This document shows positions 15,216 through 24,403 of a stretch of DNA of 64,000 nucleotides, piece by piece. The notes under the pieces were generated by a model that was not told the DNA's origin, searched no databases, and worked only from the letters and a program-made list of their open reading frames with translations. The stretch is from Pseudomonas sp. UMAB-08 (GTDB taxonomy: Bacteria > Pseudomonadota > Gammaproteobacteria > Pseudomonadales > Pseudomonadaceae). A program made the position numbers and the translations under genes. Positions within the stretch are counted from its first letter, which is position 1. Each line of letters opens with the position of its first letter. The stretch is taken from NCBI RefSeq assembly GCF_900095225.1, contig NZ_LT607422.1, forward strand, positions 158,988 to 222,987. Direction: 5' to 3'.

Positions 15216-17819
15216 GTGAAAGGCTTTAACCGCACCGCCACAGCAAGCAATCACTCACAAACTCCCGACAGCCAGCCATCGGCTGCGCGTCAACCCATTC
15301 TTTCGCCCGGCCTTGTTTCGTCTGTCGCAGGGCTGCTCGCGGCCAGCGTGTTGTTGTGGCTGGCGTTATTCAGCCATCCACAACAACAGACCCGGCTCAG
15401 CCAGGCCTGGGGTTCAAGCCAGGCCGGCGCCTTGGGCCTGGCGCTCAAACAACTGAACGCCGAGACGCAAACCGCCGCGCTCGACGGCGCGCTTGCCCAG
15501 GCACTGCAAAGCAATGACCCCACCTTGATCAGCCAGGCTGAAAATCAGCTGCGCTATCACGACAGCGTGGTGGGCGCCCGGCTCAACCCTCTCGGCCGGA
15601 CCGACGTGGATGCGCAAGGTCCCGTGCCGGTGAATTTTTCCACCCTGGACATGCTCAACAAAGCAGCACTCGGCCAGACGCCCTCCCCTGAAGCGCGCAA
15701 AGTCGGCGAGCGCTGGCTGGTCTATAACGTTGCACCGCTGCGGGCGAGCCCTGGCGCACCGATCACCGGCACCCTGTTGCTGGCATTCGACCTGCAACGG
15801 GTGCTGAGCGCGCTGCCGGTTTTGCTCGCTGATATTGGCCAGGTCCAGGTGACCCAACAGTTCGGCGTCAGTCCTGCGCAAGTTCTGCTGCAACGCGGTC
15901 AACCAGCAGCAGGTTCATCACAGACCTTCGACACCGGCCAACCCAACTGGAAACTCGACTTCACGCCGGGCCCGGCACTCGATTCATCAGTGCCCTGGCT
16001 GTTTCTGGCGCTGGCTGCGCTGGTCGCTCTAGCCGGTGTCGTGCTTGGGCTGTACCTCAACGACAGCGCCTTGCAGCGCCGCATTTCGGCAGATGCCCGA
16101 CAGCTGGACCAACTGCTTCAAGAACTCTCAGGCGGAAAAGCCGTCAAAGCTTTCGGATTAAGCCTGCCGGCCCTGAACGGACTGGCACAGAGCTTGGCCA
16201 GGTTTTCGCTCCGCAATGCGCCATCGACCACGGTCCAGGGCGCATCAAGTGACAAGAACCGCTTCAATAACGACTTAGCGACAAGCAGTGCCCCAGCGTC
16301 GACTCAGCCCAATGCCCCGCGTACTGAGTGGGTCGATCCGCTGTTTCAAGATACCGACATTCTCGATATCGACTTCCTCGACGAAAACCAGGATTTCCTG
16401 AGATTGGAGCACCCCCCAGTTATGAGCAGTACAGCATTGGTGGCACCCAAATTTCCTGACACCATCTTCCGCGCCTACGATATTCGTGGCGTCGTCGGTG
16501 ACACCCTCTTCGCAGAAACGGCTTACTGGATTGGTCGCGCCATCGGCTCCGAGAGTCTGGCCAAGAATGAACCTAACGTCTCCGTAGGTCGCGATGGCCG
16601 CCTGTCCGGCCCGGAGCTGGTACAGCAACTGATTCAGGGCCTGCACGACAGCGGCTGCCACGTCAGCGATGTCGGCCTCGTACCGACCCCTGCGCTCTAT
16701 TACGCTGCCAACGTGCTTGCCGGGAAAACCGGTGTGATGCTGACCGGCAGCCACAACCCGCGAGACTACAACGGCTTCAAGATCGTCATTGCCGGCGACA
16801 CCCTGGCCAACGAACAGATCCAGGCCCTGCACACGCGCCTGAAAACCAACGACCTGACCACCGGCAAAGGCAGCATCGAGAAAGTCGAAATCCTTGATCG
16901 CTACTTCAAGCAGATCACCGAAGATGTTGTCCTCGCCCGACGCATGAAGGTCGTGGTCGACTGTGGCAACGGCGCGGCGGGCGTCATCGCTCCGCGATTG
17001 CTCGAAGCCCTGAACTGCGAAATCATCCCGCTGTTCTGCGACGTCGACGGCAACTTCCCGAACCACCACCCTGATCCAGGCAAACCGGAAAACCTCGTTG
17101 ACCTGATCGCCAAGGTCAAGGAAACCGGCGCCGACCTGGGCCTGGCCTTTGACGGTGACGGTGACCGCGTAGGCGTCGTTACCAACACCGGCAACATCGT
17201 GTTCCCGGATCGCCTGTTGATGCTGTTCGCCAAAGATGTGGTGTCACGCAATCCCGGTGCCGATATCATTTTCGACGTCAAATGCACCCGCCGCCTGACT
17301 CCGCTGATCCGCGAATACGGCGGTCGTCCGGTGATGTGGAAAACCGGTCACTCGCTGATCAAAAAGAAGATGCGCGAAAGCGGTGCGCTGCTGGCAGGCG
17401 AAATGAGCGGGCACATCTTCTTCAAGGAACGCTGGTTCGGTTTCGACGACGGCATCTACAGCGCGGCACGCCTGCTGGAAATCCTCAGCCAGGAGAAAGC
17501 CACCGCTGAAGAAGTCTTCGCGACCTTCCCGAATGATATTTCCACACCGGAAATCAATATCGATGTGACGGACGTGACCAAGTTCAGCATCATTGAAGCG
17601 CTGCAACGCGATGCCCAATGGGGCGACGCACAGTTGACCAGCATTGATGGCGTGCGAGTGGACTACCCCAAAGGCTGGGGTCTGGTGCGTGCATCCAACA
17701 CCACGCCGGTCCTGGTATTACGCTTCGAGGCCGACACTGAAGCCGAATTGCAGCGCATCAAGGACGTGTTCCACGCCCAGCTCAAGAACGTTGCGCCCGA
17801 CCTCCAATTACCGTTTTGA
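15216..17819 (+). CDS. algC: Phosphomannomutase/phosphoglucomutase with membrane-anchored N-terminal extension
   Basis: 867-residue protein. Residues 403-867 are a complete AlgC enzyme (mutase for mannose and glucose phosphates feeding alginate, LPS and rhamnolipid synthesis): active serine S512 in TGSHNPRDYNG, metal loop FDGDGDR and sugar loop GEMSGHIFF. Residues 1-402 form an extra module with two membrane segments (about 32-53 and 258-281) enclosing a roughly 200-residue presumably periplasmic domain, then a low-complexity linker. Start is GTG at 15216 after GGGGAGAG. An internal ATG at 16422 (MSSTALVAPKF) would produce the classical 465-residue soluble form. The long form is known in other pseudomonads. 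Confidence 0.93.
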   Translation: MKGFNRTATASNHSQTPDSQPSAARQPILSPGLVSSVAGLLAASVLLWLALFSHPQQQTRLSQAWGSSQAGALGLALKQLNAETQTAALDGALAQALQSNDPTLISQAENQLRYHDSVVGARLNPLGRTDVDAQGPVPVNFSTLDMLNKAALGQTPSPEARKVGERWLVYNVAPLRASPGAPITGTLLLAFDLQRVLSALPVLLADIGQVQVTQQFGVSPAQVLLQRGQPAAGSSQTFDTGQPNWKLDFTPGPALDSSVPWLFLALAALVALAGVVLGLYLNDSALQRRISADARQLDQLLQELSGGKAVKAFGLSLPALNGLAQSLARFSLRNAPSTTVQGASSDKNRFNNDLATSSAPASTQPNAPRTEWVDPLFQDTDILDIDFLDENQDFLRLEHPPVMSSTALVAPKFPDTIFRAYDIRGVVGDTLFAETAYWIGRAIGSESLAKNEPNVSVGRDGRLSGPELVQQLIQGLHDSGCHVSDVGLVPTPALYYAANVLAGKTGVMLTGSHNPRDYNGFKIVIAGDTLANEQIQALHTRLKTNDLTTGKGSIEKVEILDRYFKQITEDVVLARRMKVVVDCGNGAAGVIAPRLLEALNCEIIPLFCDVDGNFPNHHPDPGKPENLVDLIAKVKETGADLGLAFDGDGDRVGVVTNTGNIVFPDRLLMLFAKDVVSRNPGADIIFDVKCTRRLTPLIREYGGRPVMWKTGHSLIKKKMRESGALLAGEMSGHIFFKERWFGFDDGIYSAARLLEILSQEKATAEEVFATFPNDISTPEINIDVTDVTKFSIIEALQRDAQWGDAQLTSIDGVRVDYPKGWGLVRASNTTPVLVLRFEADTEAELQRIKDVFHAQLKNVAPDLQLPF

Positions 17820-17848
17820 ATGAACCCTTGTTTTCACTGGAGCCCTGA

Positions 17849-18754
17849 ATGACCCTCGAACACGATGCCGCTGCTAATGTAGCCAAAGTTTTGTCCGAAG
17901 CGCTGCCCTACATTCGCCGATTTGTCGGCAAGACGCTGGTGATCAAATACGGCGGCAACGCTATGGAGAGCGAGGAGCTGAAAACCGGCTTTGCGCGCGA
18001 TATCGTGCTGATGAAAGCCGTCGGTATCAACCCGGTAGTGGTTCACGGCGGGGGTCCGCAAATCGGCGACCTGCTCAAGCGTCTGTCCATCGAAAGCCAC
18101 TTCATCGACGGCATGCGCGTCACTGACGCACAAACCATGGACGTGGTGGAAATGGTCCTGGGCGGCCAGGTCAACAAGGACATCGTCAACCTGATCAACC
18201 GCCACGGCGGCAGCGCCATTGGCTTGACCGGCAAGGACGCTGAACTGATCCGCGCGCGAAAGCTCACGGTCACCCGGCAGACGCCAGACATGACCAAGCC
18301 GGAAATCATTGATATCGGCCAGGTCGGTGAAGTGGTCGGGGTTAACACCGACCTGCTGAACATGCTGGTCAAAGGCGACTTTATTCCGGTCATCGCGCCT
18401 ATCGGCGTCGGCCCTAATGGTGAGTCGTACAACATCAACGCCGACCTGGTTGCAGGCAAAGTCGCGGAAGCCCTCAAGGCCGAAAAACTGATTTTGCTGA
18501 CCAACATCGCTGGCTTGATGAATAAACAAGGCGAAGTCCTGACCGGGCTGACCACCGAACAAGTCGATGGCTTGATCGCCGACGGCACCATCTACGGCGG
18601 CATGCTGCCCAAGATCCGGTGCGCACTGGAAGCGGTTCAGGGCGGGGTCAACAGCTCACACATCATCGACGGACGCGTGCCCAATGCCGTGCTGCTGGAG
18701 ATCTTCACCGACAGCGGCGTCGGCACTCAGATCACCAATCGCAAGCGCCATTGA
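17849..18754 (+). CDS. argB: N-acetylglutamate kinase
   Basis: 301-residue amino-acid kinase of arginine biosynthesis; phosphorylates N-acetyl-L-glutamate and is the arginine-feedback step in pseudomonads. The phosphate-binding glycines KYGGNAM (near 31) and VVHGGGPQIG are present, as is the C-terminal GGMLPKIRCALEAVQGGV. The N-terminal helix of about 20 residues before the core is characteristic of the arginine-sensitive hexameric form. It begins 29 bp after algC and is followed by a strong terminator. Confidence 0.97.
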   Translation: MTLEHDAAANVAKVLSEALPYIRRFVGKTLVIKYGGNAMESEELKTGFARDIVLMKAVGINPVVVHGGGPQIGDLLKRLSIESHFIDGMRVTDAQTMDVVEMVLGGQVNKDIVNLINRHGGSAIGLTGKDAELIRARKLTVTRQTPDMTKPEIIDIGQVGEVVGVNTDLLNMLVKGDFIPVIAPIGVGPNGESYNINADLVAGKVAEALKAEKLILLTNIAGLMNKQGEVLTGLTTEQVDGLIADGTIYGGMLPKIRCALEAVQGGVNSSHIIDGRVPNAVLLEIFTDSGVGTQITNRKRH

Positions 18755-18780
18755 TTGATCGATAAGCCGCGCAACTGAAA

Positions 18781-18818
18781 GGCCCCGTCCGGTTCACACC
18801 GGGCGGGGCCTTTTTTTT
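18781..18818 (+). terminator. Terminator after argB
   Basis: GGCCCCG-T-CCGG pairs with CCGG-G-CGGGGCC around the loop TTCACA, followed by T8 on the plus strand. Strong intrinsic terminator for the coaBC-dut-algC-argB direction. Confidence 0.93.
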
Positions 18819-18828
18819 CGGGAGTCTG

Positions 18829-19419
18829 TCAGTGCTGCAACTGCTGAACCCGCACTCTATCAATCGCAAAATCGGCCTCAGCCTGTTTGCGCGAATCCTG
18901 ATAACGCTCGACTTCAGCCCTCAGGCTTTGCTGATCGTCACGCAGGCTGTTCATCTGATCGAGTAGCGGCTGCGGCACAACACGCCCGGCCCGTTCCTGG
19001 GCCGCAGCCTGGCCCTGAAGCGTGCTCTGCTGAGAGATCAAGCCTTGCAGGTTGCCCTGTGCCACAGCAATCAAGGCATCCAGCTCGGCGAGCTTACGGG
19101 TCTTGGCCCGGTCGACATCGCTCACGCTGCTGTACAAATGCAGCAGTTGCGCATTGGCGTCGGCCTTGGCCTTGTCGGCCTGCTGACGCTGGATTTCCTC
19201 CGCCGTGGGGGCTGGCGGCACGACCTGTATCACCCGGCCCCGCTCATTGAGCACCTGGTAACCCTTGCCGACATACTCTGGCGGCACACCTTGACGGTCG
19301 AGAACGATCCCACCCTTGTTGTCGACGTAGCGATAGAGCAACACAGGCGTTTTATCCGCAGCCTGTACAGTCATCACATTCAACGCCAATAGCAGCCCAA
19401 CGGTGCTCAGTTTGAGCAT
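18829..19419 (-). CDS. DUF4124-containing periplasmic protein
   Basis: 196-residue exported protein. Signal peptide MLKLSTVGLLLALNVMTVQA (cleavage near residue 20), then a short DUF4124-type domain with YRYVDNKGGIVLDRQGVPPEYV, then a long charged helical region from about residue 75 to the end that looks coiled-coil. The ATG at 19419 is chosen because the signal peptide begins there. Function unknown. Lies 13 bp downstream of pyrE on the same strand, so it may be co-transcribed with it. Confidence 0.8.
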   Translation of the reverse strand: MLKLSTVGLLLALNVMTVQAADKTPVLLYRYVDNKGGIVLDRQGVPPEYVGKGYQVLNERGRVIQVVPPAPTAEEIQRQQADKAKADANAQLLHLYSSVSDVDRAKTRKLAELDALIAVAQGNLQGLISQQSTLQGQAAAQERAGRVVPQPLLDQMNSLRDDQQSLRAEVERYQDSRKQAEADFAIDRVRVQQLQH

Positions 19420-19432
19420 AAATGCAGCATCC

Positions 19433-20074
19433 TCAAATTCCGTACTGCGCCCGATAAGCCTCGACCGCAGGCAAATAATGCTTGAGTTGCGGGTCATCGG
19501 CCAAAAATTGCAGGACCTGATTCAAGGACACGATGCTGATCACCGGGATACCGAAGTCACGTTCGACCTCCTGAATCGCCGACAGCTCGCCGTTGCCGCG
19601 TTCCTGACGATTCAGGGCGATCAGCACACCGGCCGCCTTCGCGCCCTGGTCCTTGATGATCTGCATGACCTCACGAATGGCCGTACCGGCAGTGATCACG
19701 TCGTCGATGATCAACACATTACCTTCCAGTGGCGCGCCGACCAGGCTTCCGCCTTCGCCGTGAGCCTTGGCTTCCTTGCGATTGAAGCACCACGGCAGAT
19801 CCAGTTGATGATGTTCAGCCAAAGCCACGGCCGTCGTGGCCGCCAGGGGAATACCCTTGTAGGCCGGGCCGAACAGAACATCGAAAGAAATGCCGCTCTC
19901 AACCACCGCCTGGGCGTAGAAACGACCGAGCTGAGCCAGGGCAGAACCACTGTTGAACAGGCCGGCATTGAAGAAATATGGACTGGTCCGTCCAGACTTC
20001 AAAGTGAACTCACCGAAGCGCAGAACACCGCGATCGATGGCAAAACGAATGAAGTCGCGCTGATATGCCTGCAT
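19433..20074 (-). CDS. pyrE: Orotate phosphoribosyltransferase
   Basis: 213-residue enzyme of pyrimidine biosynthesis converting orotate and PRPP to OMP. The PRPP-binding loop VLIIDDVITAGTAIRE and FNRKEAKAHGEGG are visible. The ATG at 20074 (MQAYQRDFIRF) is the family start; an upstream ATG would add seven residues. It is divergent from crc with an 82-bp gap, the conserved pyrE-crc arrangement of pseudomonads. Confidence 0.97.
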   Translation of the reverse strand: MQAYQRDFIRFAIDRGVLRFGEFTLKSGRTSPYFFNAGLFNSGSALAQLGRFYAQAVVESGISFDVLFGPAYKGIPLAATTAVALAEHHQLDLPWCFNRKEAKAHGEGGSLVGAPLEGNVLIIDDVITAGTAIREVMQIIKDQGAKAAGVLIALNRQERGNGELSAIQEVERDFGIPVISIVSLNQVLQFLADDPQLKHYLPAVEAYRAQYGI

Positions 20075-20156
20075 GAAAAAAGCCCCAAATACCACGGATT
20101 TAGCTAATTAGGTAGAGCTCGGGTATCATACACGCACGTGATTTTTGGGGCCATTT

Positions 20157-20936
20157 ATGCGGATCATCAGTGTGAACGTAAATGGCATTCAGGCTGCAGT
20201 CGAGCGTGGTTTGCTCAGTTGGCTGCAAGCCCAGAATGCTGACGTCATCTGCCTACAGGACACCCGCGCCTCTGCCTTTGAACTGGACGACCCAGCCTTC
20301 CAACTGGATGGCTACTTCCTTTATGCCTGCGAAGCTGAAGTCCCTGCCCAAGGCGGTGTGGCGCTCTACTCGCGGTTGCAACCAAAGGCTGTTATCAGCG
20401 GACTTGGCTTCGAAACAGCCGACCGTTACGGGCGCTATCTGCAAGCGGATTTCGACAAGGTCAGTATTGCGACCTTGCTGCTTCCTTCGGGAATGAACGG
20501 CGACGAAGACTTGAACCAGAAGTTCAAGCTTATGGACGACTTCGCGCGCTACCTGGATAAGCAACGACGCAAGCGTCGTGAATATATCTATTGCGGCTCG
20601 CTGTACGTCGCGCAACAGAAGCTCGATATCAAAAACTGGCGTGACAGCCAGCAATCTCCAGGCTTTCTTGCGCCAGAACGCGCATGGATGGACGAGATTG
20701 TCGGCACCATGGGCTATGTCGATGCCCTGCGTGAAGTCAGCCGTGAAGGCGATCAGTACAGCTGGTGGCCGGATAACGAGCAAGCCGAAATGCTCAACCT
20801 CGGTTGGCGCTTCGACTACCAACTGCTGACCCCGGGTCTGCGCCGCTTCGTACGCAGCGCTCGTCTGCCACGTCAGCCACGCTTCTCGCAACACGCTCCA
20901 TTGATCGTGGATTACGATTGGACGTTGACCATCTGA
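20157..20936 (+). CDS. crc: Catabolite repression control protein Crc
   Basis: 259-residue protein of the exonuclease-endonuclease-phosphatase fold, starting MRIISVNVNGIQAAVERGLL. In Pseudomonas Crc does not act as a nuclease; it acts with Hfq to repress translation of catabolic mRNAs carrying A-rich CA motifs when preferred carbon sources are present. The pyrE neighbour and the sequence QDTRASAFELDDPAF identify Crc rather than an exonuclease III. The start at 20157 fits the known length; an ATG 12 bp upstream is less likely. Confidence 0.96.
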   Translation: MRIISVNVNGIQAAVERGLLSWLQAQNADVICLQDTRASAFELDDPAFQLDGYFLYACEAEVPAQGGVALYSRLQPKAVISGLGFETADRYGRYLQADFDKVSIATLLLPSGMNGDEDLNQKFKLMDDFARYLDKQRRKRREYIYCGSLYVAQQKLDIKNWRDSQQSPGFLAPERAWMDEIVGTMGYVDALREVSREGDQYSWWPDNEQAEMLNLGWRFDYQLLTPGLRRFVRSARLPRQPRFSQHAPLIVDYDWTLTI

Positions 20937-20951
20937 CGTCCCGCCGCCCAC

Positions 20952-20980
20952 AAAAAAGCCGACTTCGTGTCGGCTTTTTC
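20952..20980. terminator. Bidirectional terminator between crc and DUF4870 gene
   Basis: AAAAAGCCGAC pairs with GTCGGCTTTTT over the loop TTCGT; A and T runs on both flanks allow use by both convergent genes. Confidence 0.9.
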
Positions 20981-20999
20981 GTGGCTGCAAAGTCTTGCG

Positions 21000-21368
21000 T
21001 TACTTGATCAAGCGCCAGGTAAACGGATAGCGATAGGCAATCCCGTCGTTGGCCTTGACCCCACCGATAATGGTCAACACCAGCGCGCCGACGCCGACCA
21101 GAACCAACAGCGGGAAGCCGATAATCACGACCATCAACAGGAAGCAGATCATCGCGGCAATCGCCACGGTGATCTGAAAATTCAGAGCTTCCTTGCCTTG
21201 GGCATCAATGAAAGGATCGGTCTCTTTCTTGATCTGCCAGAGAATCAATGGTCCCAGCAGATTGCCGAAAGGGAAGATCAGTCCGAAAAACGCCGCAAAG
21301 TGACAGAGCATCGCCCATTGACGAACCTCAGCACTGGGGGTCGGTAGTGGAAGCTGGCTCTCACTCAT
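21000..21368 (-). CDS. DUF4870 membrane protein
   Basis: 122-residue membrane protein of the DUF4870 (Tic20-like) group. The family hallmarks AMLCHFAAFFGLIFPFGNLLGPLILW and DAQGKEALNFQITV are both present, in the order helix, loop, helix; three to four membrane segments are visible. Function unknown. Upstream of it, on the same strand, is rph with a 48-bp gap, so co-transcription is possible. Confidence 0.85.
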   Translation of the reverse strand: MSESQLPLPTPSAEVRQWAMLCHFAAFFGLIFPFGNLLGPLILWQIKKETDPFIDAQGKEALNFQITVAIAAMICFLLMVVIIGFPLLVLVGVGALVLTIIGGVKANDGIAYRYPFTWRLIK

Positions 21369-21416
21369 GATGCTTATCCTTAGCAGGTGTGATGACTGAA
21401 TCTATACCCGGGCCGA

Positions 21417-22139
21417 TCAGTCGGCCAGTGCAGCACGTTGCAGCTCGAACAGTTCGGCCATGCCGATGTTCGCCAATGCCAGCATCGCGTTCAGCTCTTC
21501 CGGCTGGAACGGCGCGCCTTCAGCGGTACCCTGAACTTCGATAAAGCCACCAGCGCTGGTCATCACCACGTTGAGGTCGGTCTCGGCAGCGGAGTCTTCC
21601 AGATAGTCGAGGTCGAGCACGGGCTCGCCCTGATACATACCCACCGACACCGCAGCAATCATCTGCTTGAGTGGATCGCCGCCTTTGAGGCCGCCACGCT
21701 TCTTGATGACTTTCAACGCATCGACCAACGCAACCATGGCGCCGGTGATGGACGCGGTACGTGTACCGCCATCGGCCTGGATCACATCGCAATCGACATA
21801 CAGTGTCACTTCGCCCAGCTTGGACATGTCTAACGCTGCGCGCAGGGAGCGGCCGATCAAACGTTGAATCTCCAGGGTACGCCCGCCTTGCTTGCCACGG
21901 CTCGCTTCACGCTGGTTGCGATCGCCAGTGGCGCGCGGCAGCATGCCGTATTCAGCCGTCAGCCAGCCTTGGCCCTGACCTTTAAGGAAGCGCGGCACGC
22001 CGCTCTCGACGCTGACCGTGCAAATCACTTTGGTGTCACCAAACTCGACCAGTACAGAACCCTCGGCGTGTTTGGTGTAGTTGCGGGTGATGCGGATCGA
22101 GCGGAGCTGATCGGCAGCGCGGCCACTTGGACGTTTCAT
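21417..22139 (-). CDS. rph: Ribonuclease PH
   Basis: 240-residue phosphorolytic 3'-5' exoribonuclease that trims tRNA 3' ends. The start MKRPSGRAADQLRSIRITRNY at 22139 is the conserved N-terminus; seventeen upstream codons are not conserved. The active-site arginine-rich ATGDRNQREASRGKQGGRTLEIQ-type segment (RxxR...) and the DCDVIQADGG motif are intact. It is divergent from yicC, the conserved gammaproteobacterial order rph-yicC-gmk-rpoZ-spoT. Confidence 0.96.
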   Translation of the reverse strand: MKRPSGRAADQLRSIRITRNYTKHAEGSVLVEFGDTKVICTVSVESGVPRFLKGQGQGWLTAEYGMLPRATGDRNQREASRGKQGGRTLEIQRLIGRSLRAALDMSKLGEVTLYVDCDVIQADGGTRTASITGAMVALVDALKVIKKRGGLKGGDPLKQMIAAVSVGMYQGEPVLDLDYLEDSAAETDLNVVMTSAGGFIEVQGTAEGAPFQPEELNAMLALANIGMAELFELQRAALAD

Positions 22140-22427
22140 TTGGGAATACCTGTACTGAGACGGAAAACTGCCGGGCATTATAGAGGTCACAACCCGAGCT
22201 GGGCACCTCTAATAAAGTTGCCGGGCCGATTCGAAGCCGCCAACAGCATTGCAACCGACACAAGAGCGACGTTCGGCAACACCGTAGGGTGTCGCCAGTT
22301 TGGGAGCATGCACTGCACTGCGCTACAATCCTGCGCCTTCGAAGCCTGTCGGCTATTTGTGACATTTATTGGGGCAGTCCTGCGCCCACGACAGCCTTTC
22401 ACCGCCTGAACCCACGAGGTATTTCCC

Positions 22428-23291
22428 ATGGTGCACAGCATGACGGCCTTCGCCCGAGTAGAACGGGCCGGCACCCAAGGCACGCTGAGCTGGGAACTGC
22501 GCTCGGTCAATCATCGTTATCTTGAGCCGCACCTGCGCTTGCCAGAGTCCTTTCGCGACCTGGAAGGCGCGGTCCGCGAAGCTCTGCGTCAGGGCTTGTC
22601 GCGCGGCAAGGTGGAGTGCACTTTGCGTTTCACCGAAGAAACCGCCGGCAAACCTCTGCAGGTTGATCTCGATCGCGCCGCACAATTGATCGCTGCAGCA
22701 GAGACCGTGGCCAGCCTGATCAAACAACCTGCTCCGCTGAATCCGCTGGAAGTACTCGCCTGGCCTGGCGTGTTGGTGGCCGATGCCAGCGACCCGCAGG
22801 CGCTCAATAACGATGCACTGGCCCTGTTCAGCGAGGCGTTAAGCGAGCTGAAAGCCGGTCGCGGCCGTGAAGGCGCCGACCTGGCCAAACTTCTAGACGA
22901 ACGGTTGGTGTCGATCAACGAAGAAGTCGCGACCCTGCGCACATTGGTGCCGCAGATGCTCGCGACCCAGCGCCAAAAGGTAATGGATCGCTTTGCCGAC
23001 ATGAAGGCCGAGCTTGATCCTCAGCGCCTGGAACAGGAAATGGTCCTGCTCGCGCAGAAAAGTGACGTCGCCGAAGAACTGGACCGTCTCAGCACCCACG
23101 TCACTGAGGTGCGTCGCGTCCTCAAGACCGGCGGACAAGCAGGTCGGCGCCTGGACTTCCTGATGCAGGAACTCAACCGCGAAGCCAATACATTGGGCTC
23201 CAAAGCCTTCGACCCGCGCAGCACTCAAGCGGCGGTCAACCTCAAGGTGTTGATCGAGCAGATGCGTGAACAAGTGCAGAATATTGAGTAA
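22428..23291 (+). CDS. yicC: YicC-family endoribonuclease-like protein
   Basis: 287-residue member of the YicC family. N-terminal MVHSMTAFARVE and SWELRSVNHRYLEPHLRLPE are the conserved domain; the C-terminal DUF1732 carries SDVAEELDRLSTHVTEVRR and LMQELNREANTLGSKA. E. coli YicC has been shown to influence RNA turnover (including the sRNA RyhB), and the family has endoribonuclease activity. It is the first gene of a run with gmk 12 bp downstream. Confidence 0.94.
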   Translation: MVHSMTAFARVERAGTQGTLSWELRSVNHRYLEPHLRLPESFRDLEGAVREALRQGLSRGKVECTLRFTEETAGKPLQVDLDRAAQLIAAAETVASLIKQPAPLNPLEVLAWPGVLVADASDPQALNNDALALFSEALSELKAGRGREGADLAKLLDERLVSINEEVATLRTLVPQMLATQRQKVMDRFADMKAELDPQRLEQEMVLLAQKSDVAEELDRLSTHVTEVRRVLKTGGQAGRRLDFLMQELNREANTLGSKAFDPRSTQAAVNLKVLIEQMREQVQNIE

Positions 23292-23303
23292 GGCTACCCC
23301 AAC

Positions 23304-23924
23304 ATGACCCACAGTACCGGCACCCTTTATATCGTTTCTGCACCCTCTGGCGCGGGCAAAACCAGCCTGGTCAAAGCCCTGATCGACGCCCAGCCGCTGA
23401 TCCGCGTTTCGGTCTCGCACACCACGCGCGCCATGCGTCCGGGCGAAGTCGACGGGGTGAACTATCACTTCGTCGACCGCGCCGAGTTCGTGCGGATGAT
23501 CGAGCACGGCGATTTTCTCGAACAGGCCGAAGTCTTCGGCAATATGTACGGCACCTCGCAGAGCCGCCTGCAACAAACGCTTGATGAAGGCCATGACCTG
23601 ATTCTGGAAATCGACTGGCAAGGGGCTGAACAAGTCCGCAAATTGCTGCCGGATGCGCGCTCGATTTTCATCCTGCCGCCGACCCAGCAAGCGTTGCGTC
23701 AACGTCTGACCAACCGCGGCCAGGACAGCGACGAGATCATCGAAGGGCGCATGCGTGAAGCCGTCAGCGAGATGAGCCATTATGTGGAATACGATTTCAT
23801 TGTGATCAACGATGACTTCGCCACCGCCCTGGAAGACCTTAAAGCCATCTTCCGCGCCAACCAGTTAAAGCAGAAACCACAACAGCAGCGTTTCAGCGAT
23901 TTGCTTCGTCAACTGCTGGCCTGA
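23304..23924 (+). CDS. gmk: Guanylate kinase
   Basis: 206-residue kinase that phosphorylates GMP to GDP. P-loop SAPSGAGKTS at residues 12-21 and the GMP-binding segment SHTTRAMRPGEVDGVNYHF are clear. It lies 12 bp after yicC and upstream of rpoZ and spoT, linking guanine nucleotide supply and ppGpp metabolism. Confidence 0.97.
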   Translation: MTHSTGTLYIVSAPSGAGKTSLVKALIDAQPLIRVSVSHTTRAMRPGEVDGVNYHFVDRAEFVRMIEHGDFLEQAEVFGNMYGTSQSRLQQTLDEGHDLILEIDWQGAEQVRKLLPDARSIFILPPTQQALRQRLTNRGQDSDEIIEGRMREAVSEMSHYVEYDFIVINDDFATALEDLKAIFRANQLKQKPQQQRFSDLLRQLLA

Positions 23925-24079
23925 AAGACCGTTTTCGGGCATTTTAAACGTGCGTAAGCAACGTATTGGGGTGCCCCTGAAAAATCAGCGCTTCCCTAAA
24001 CGCTGGTGTTTTTTTAAACTGTTCAGTCCGCTCGCCCATCCGGGCACCGCGCATACTGCATTTGCTACGAGGAATACCC

Positions 24080-24343
24080 ATGGCCCGCGTGACCGTTGAA
24101 GACTGCCTAGACCACGTCGTTAATCGCTTTGAGCTGGTCATGCTCTCTACCAAGCGTGCTCGTCAATTGGCGACCGGCGGTAAAGAACCGAAGCTGCCTT
24201 GGGAAAACGACAAGCCTACCGTTATGGCTCTGCGTGAAATCGCAGCGGGCCTGATGGATTACGCAGTCATTGCAGAAGCTGAAATCGTTGAAGATGAGCC
24301 GTTGTTCGGTAATTTCGAGGACGAGTCCAACGAGGCCGTCTAA
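24080..24343 (+). CDS. rpoZ: RNA polymerase omega subunit
   Basis: 87-residue omega subunit starting MARVTVEDCLDHVVNRFELVML, with the conserved RARQL and PTVMALREIAAG segments. It assists beta-prime assembly and, in some bacteria, contributes to a ppGpp site on RNA polymerase. Start at 24080 follows GAGGA. It precedes spoT, the standard rpoZ-spoT order. Confidence 0.97.
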   Translation: MARVTVEDCLDHVVNRFELVMLSTKRARQLATGGKEPKLPWENDKPTVMALREIAAGLMDYAVIAEAEIVEDEPLFGNFEDESNEAV

Positions 24344-24403
24344 GTCTATGCCTGGTCGACGTAGTACGGCACAGGGCAAAAGCCATCGGCAGGGGGTAAC
24401 ACC

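Noticed and set aside
15216..17819. AlgC extension as a mis-assembled fusion of two genes
   Set aside because: The frame is continuous across the junction, has a good start, and long forms are known in other pseudomonads.
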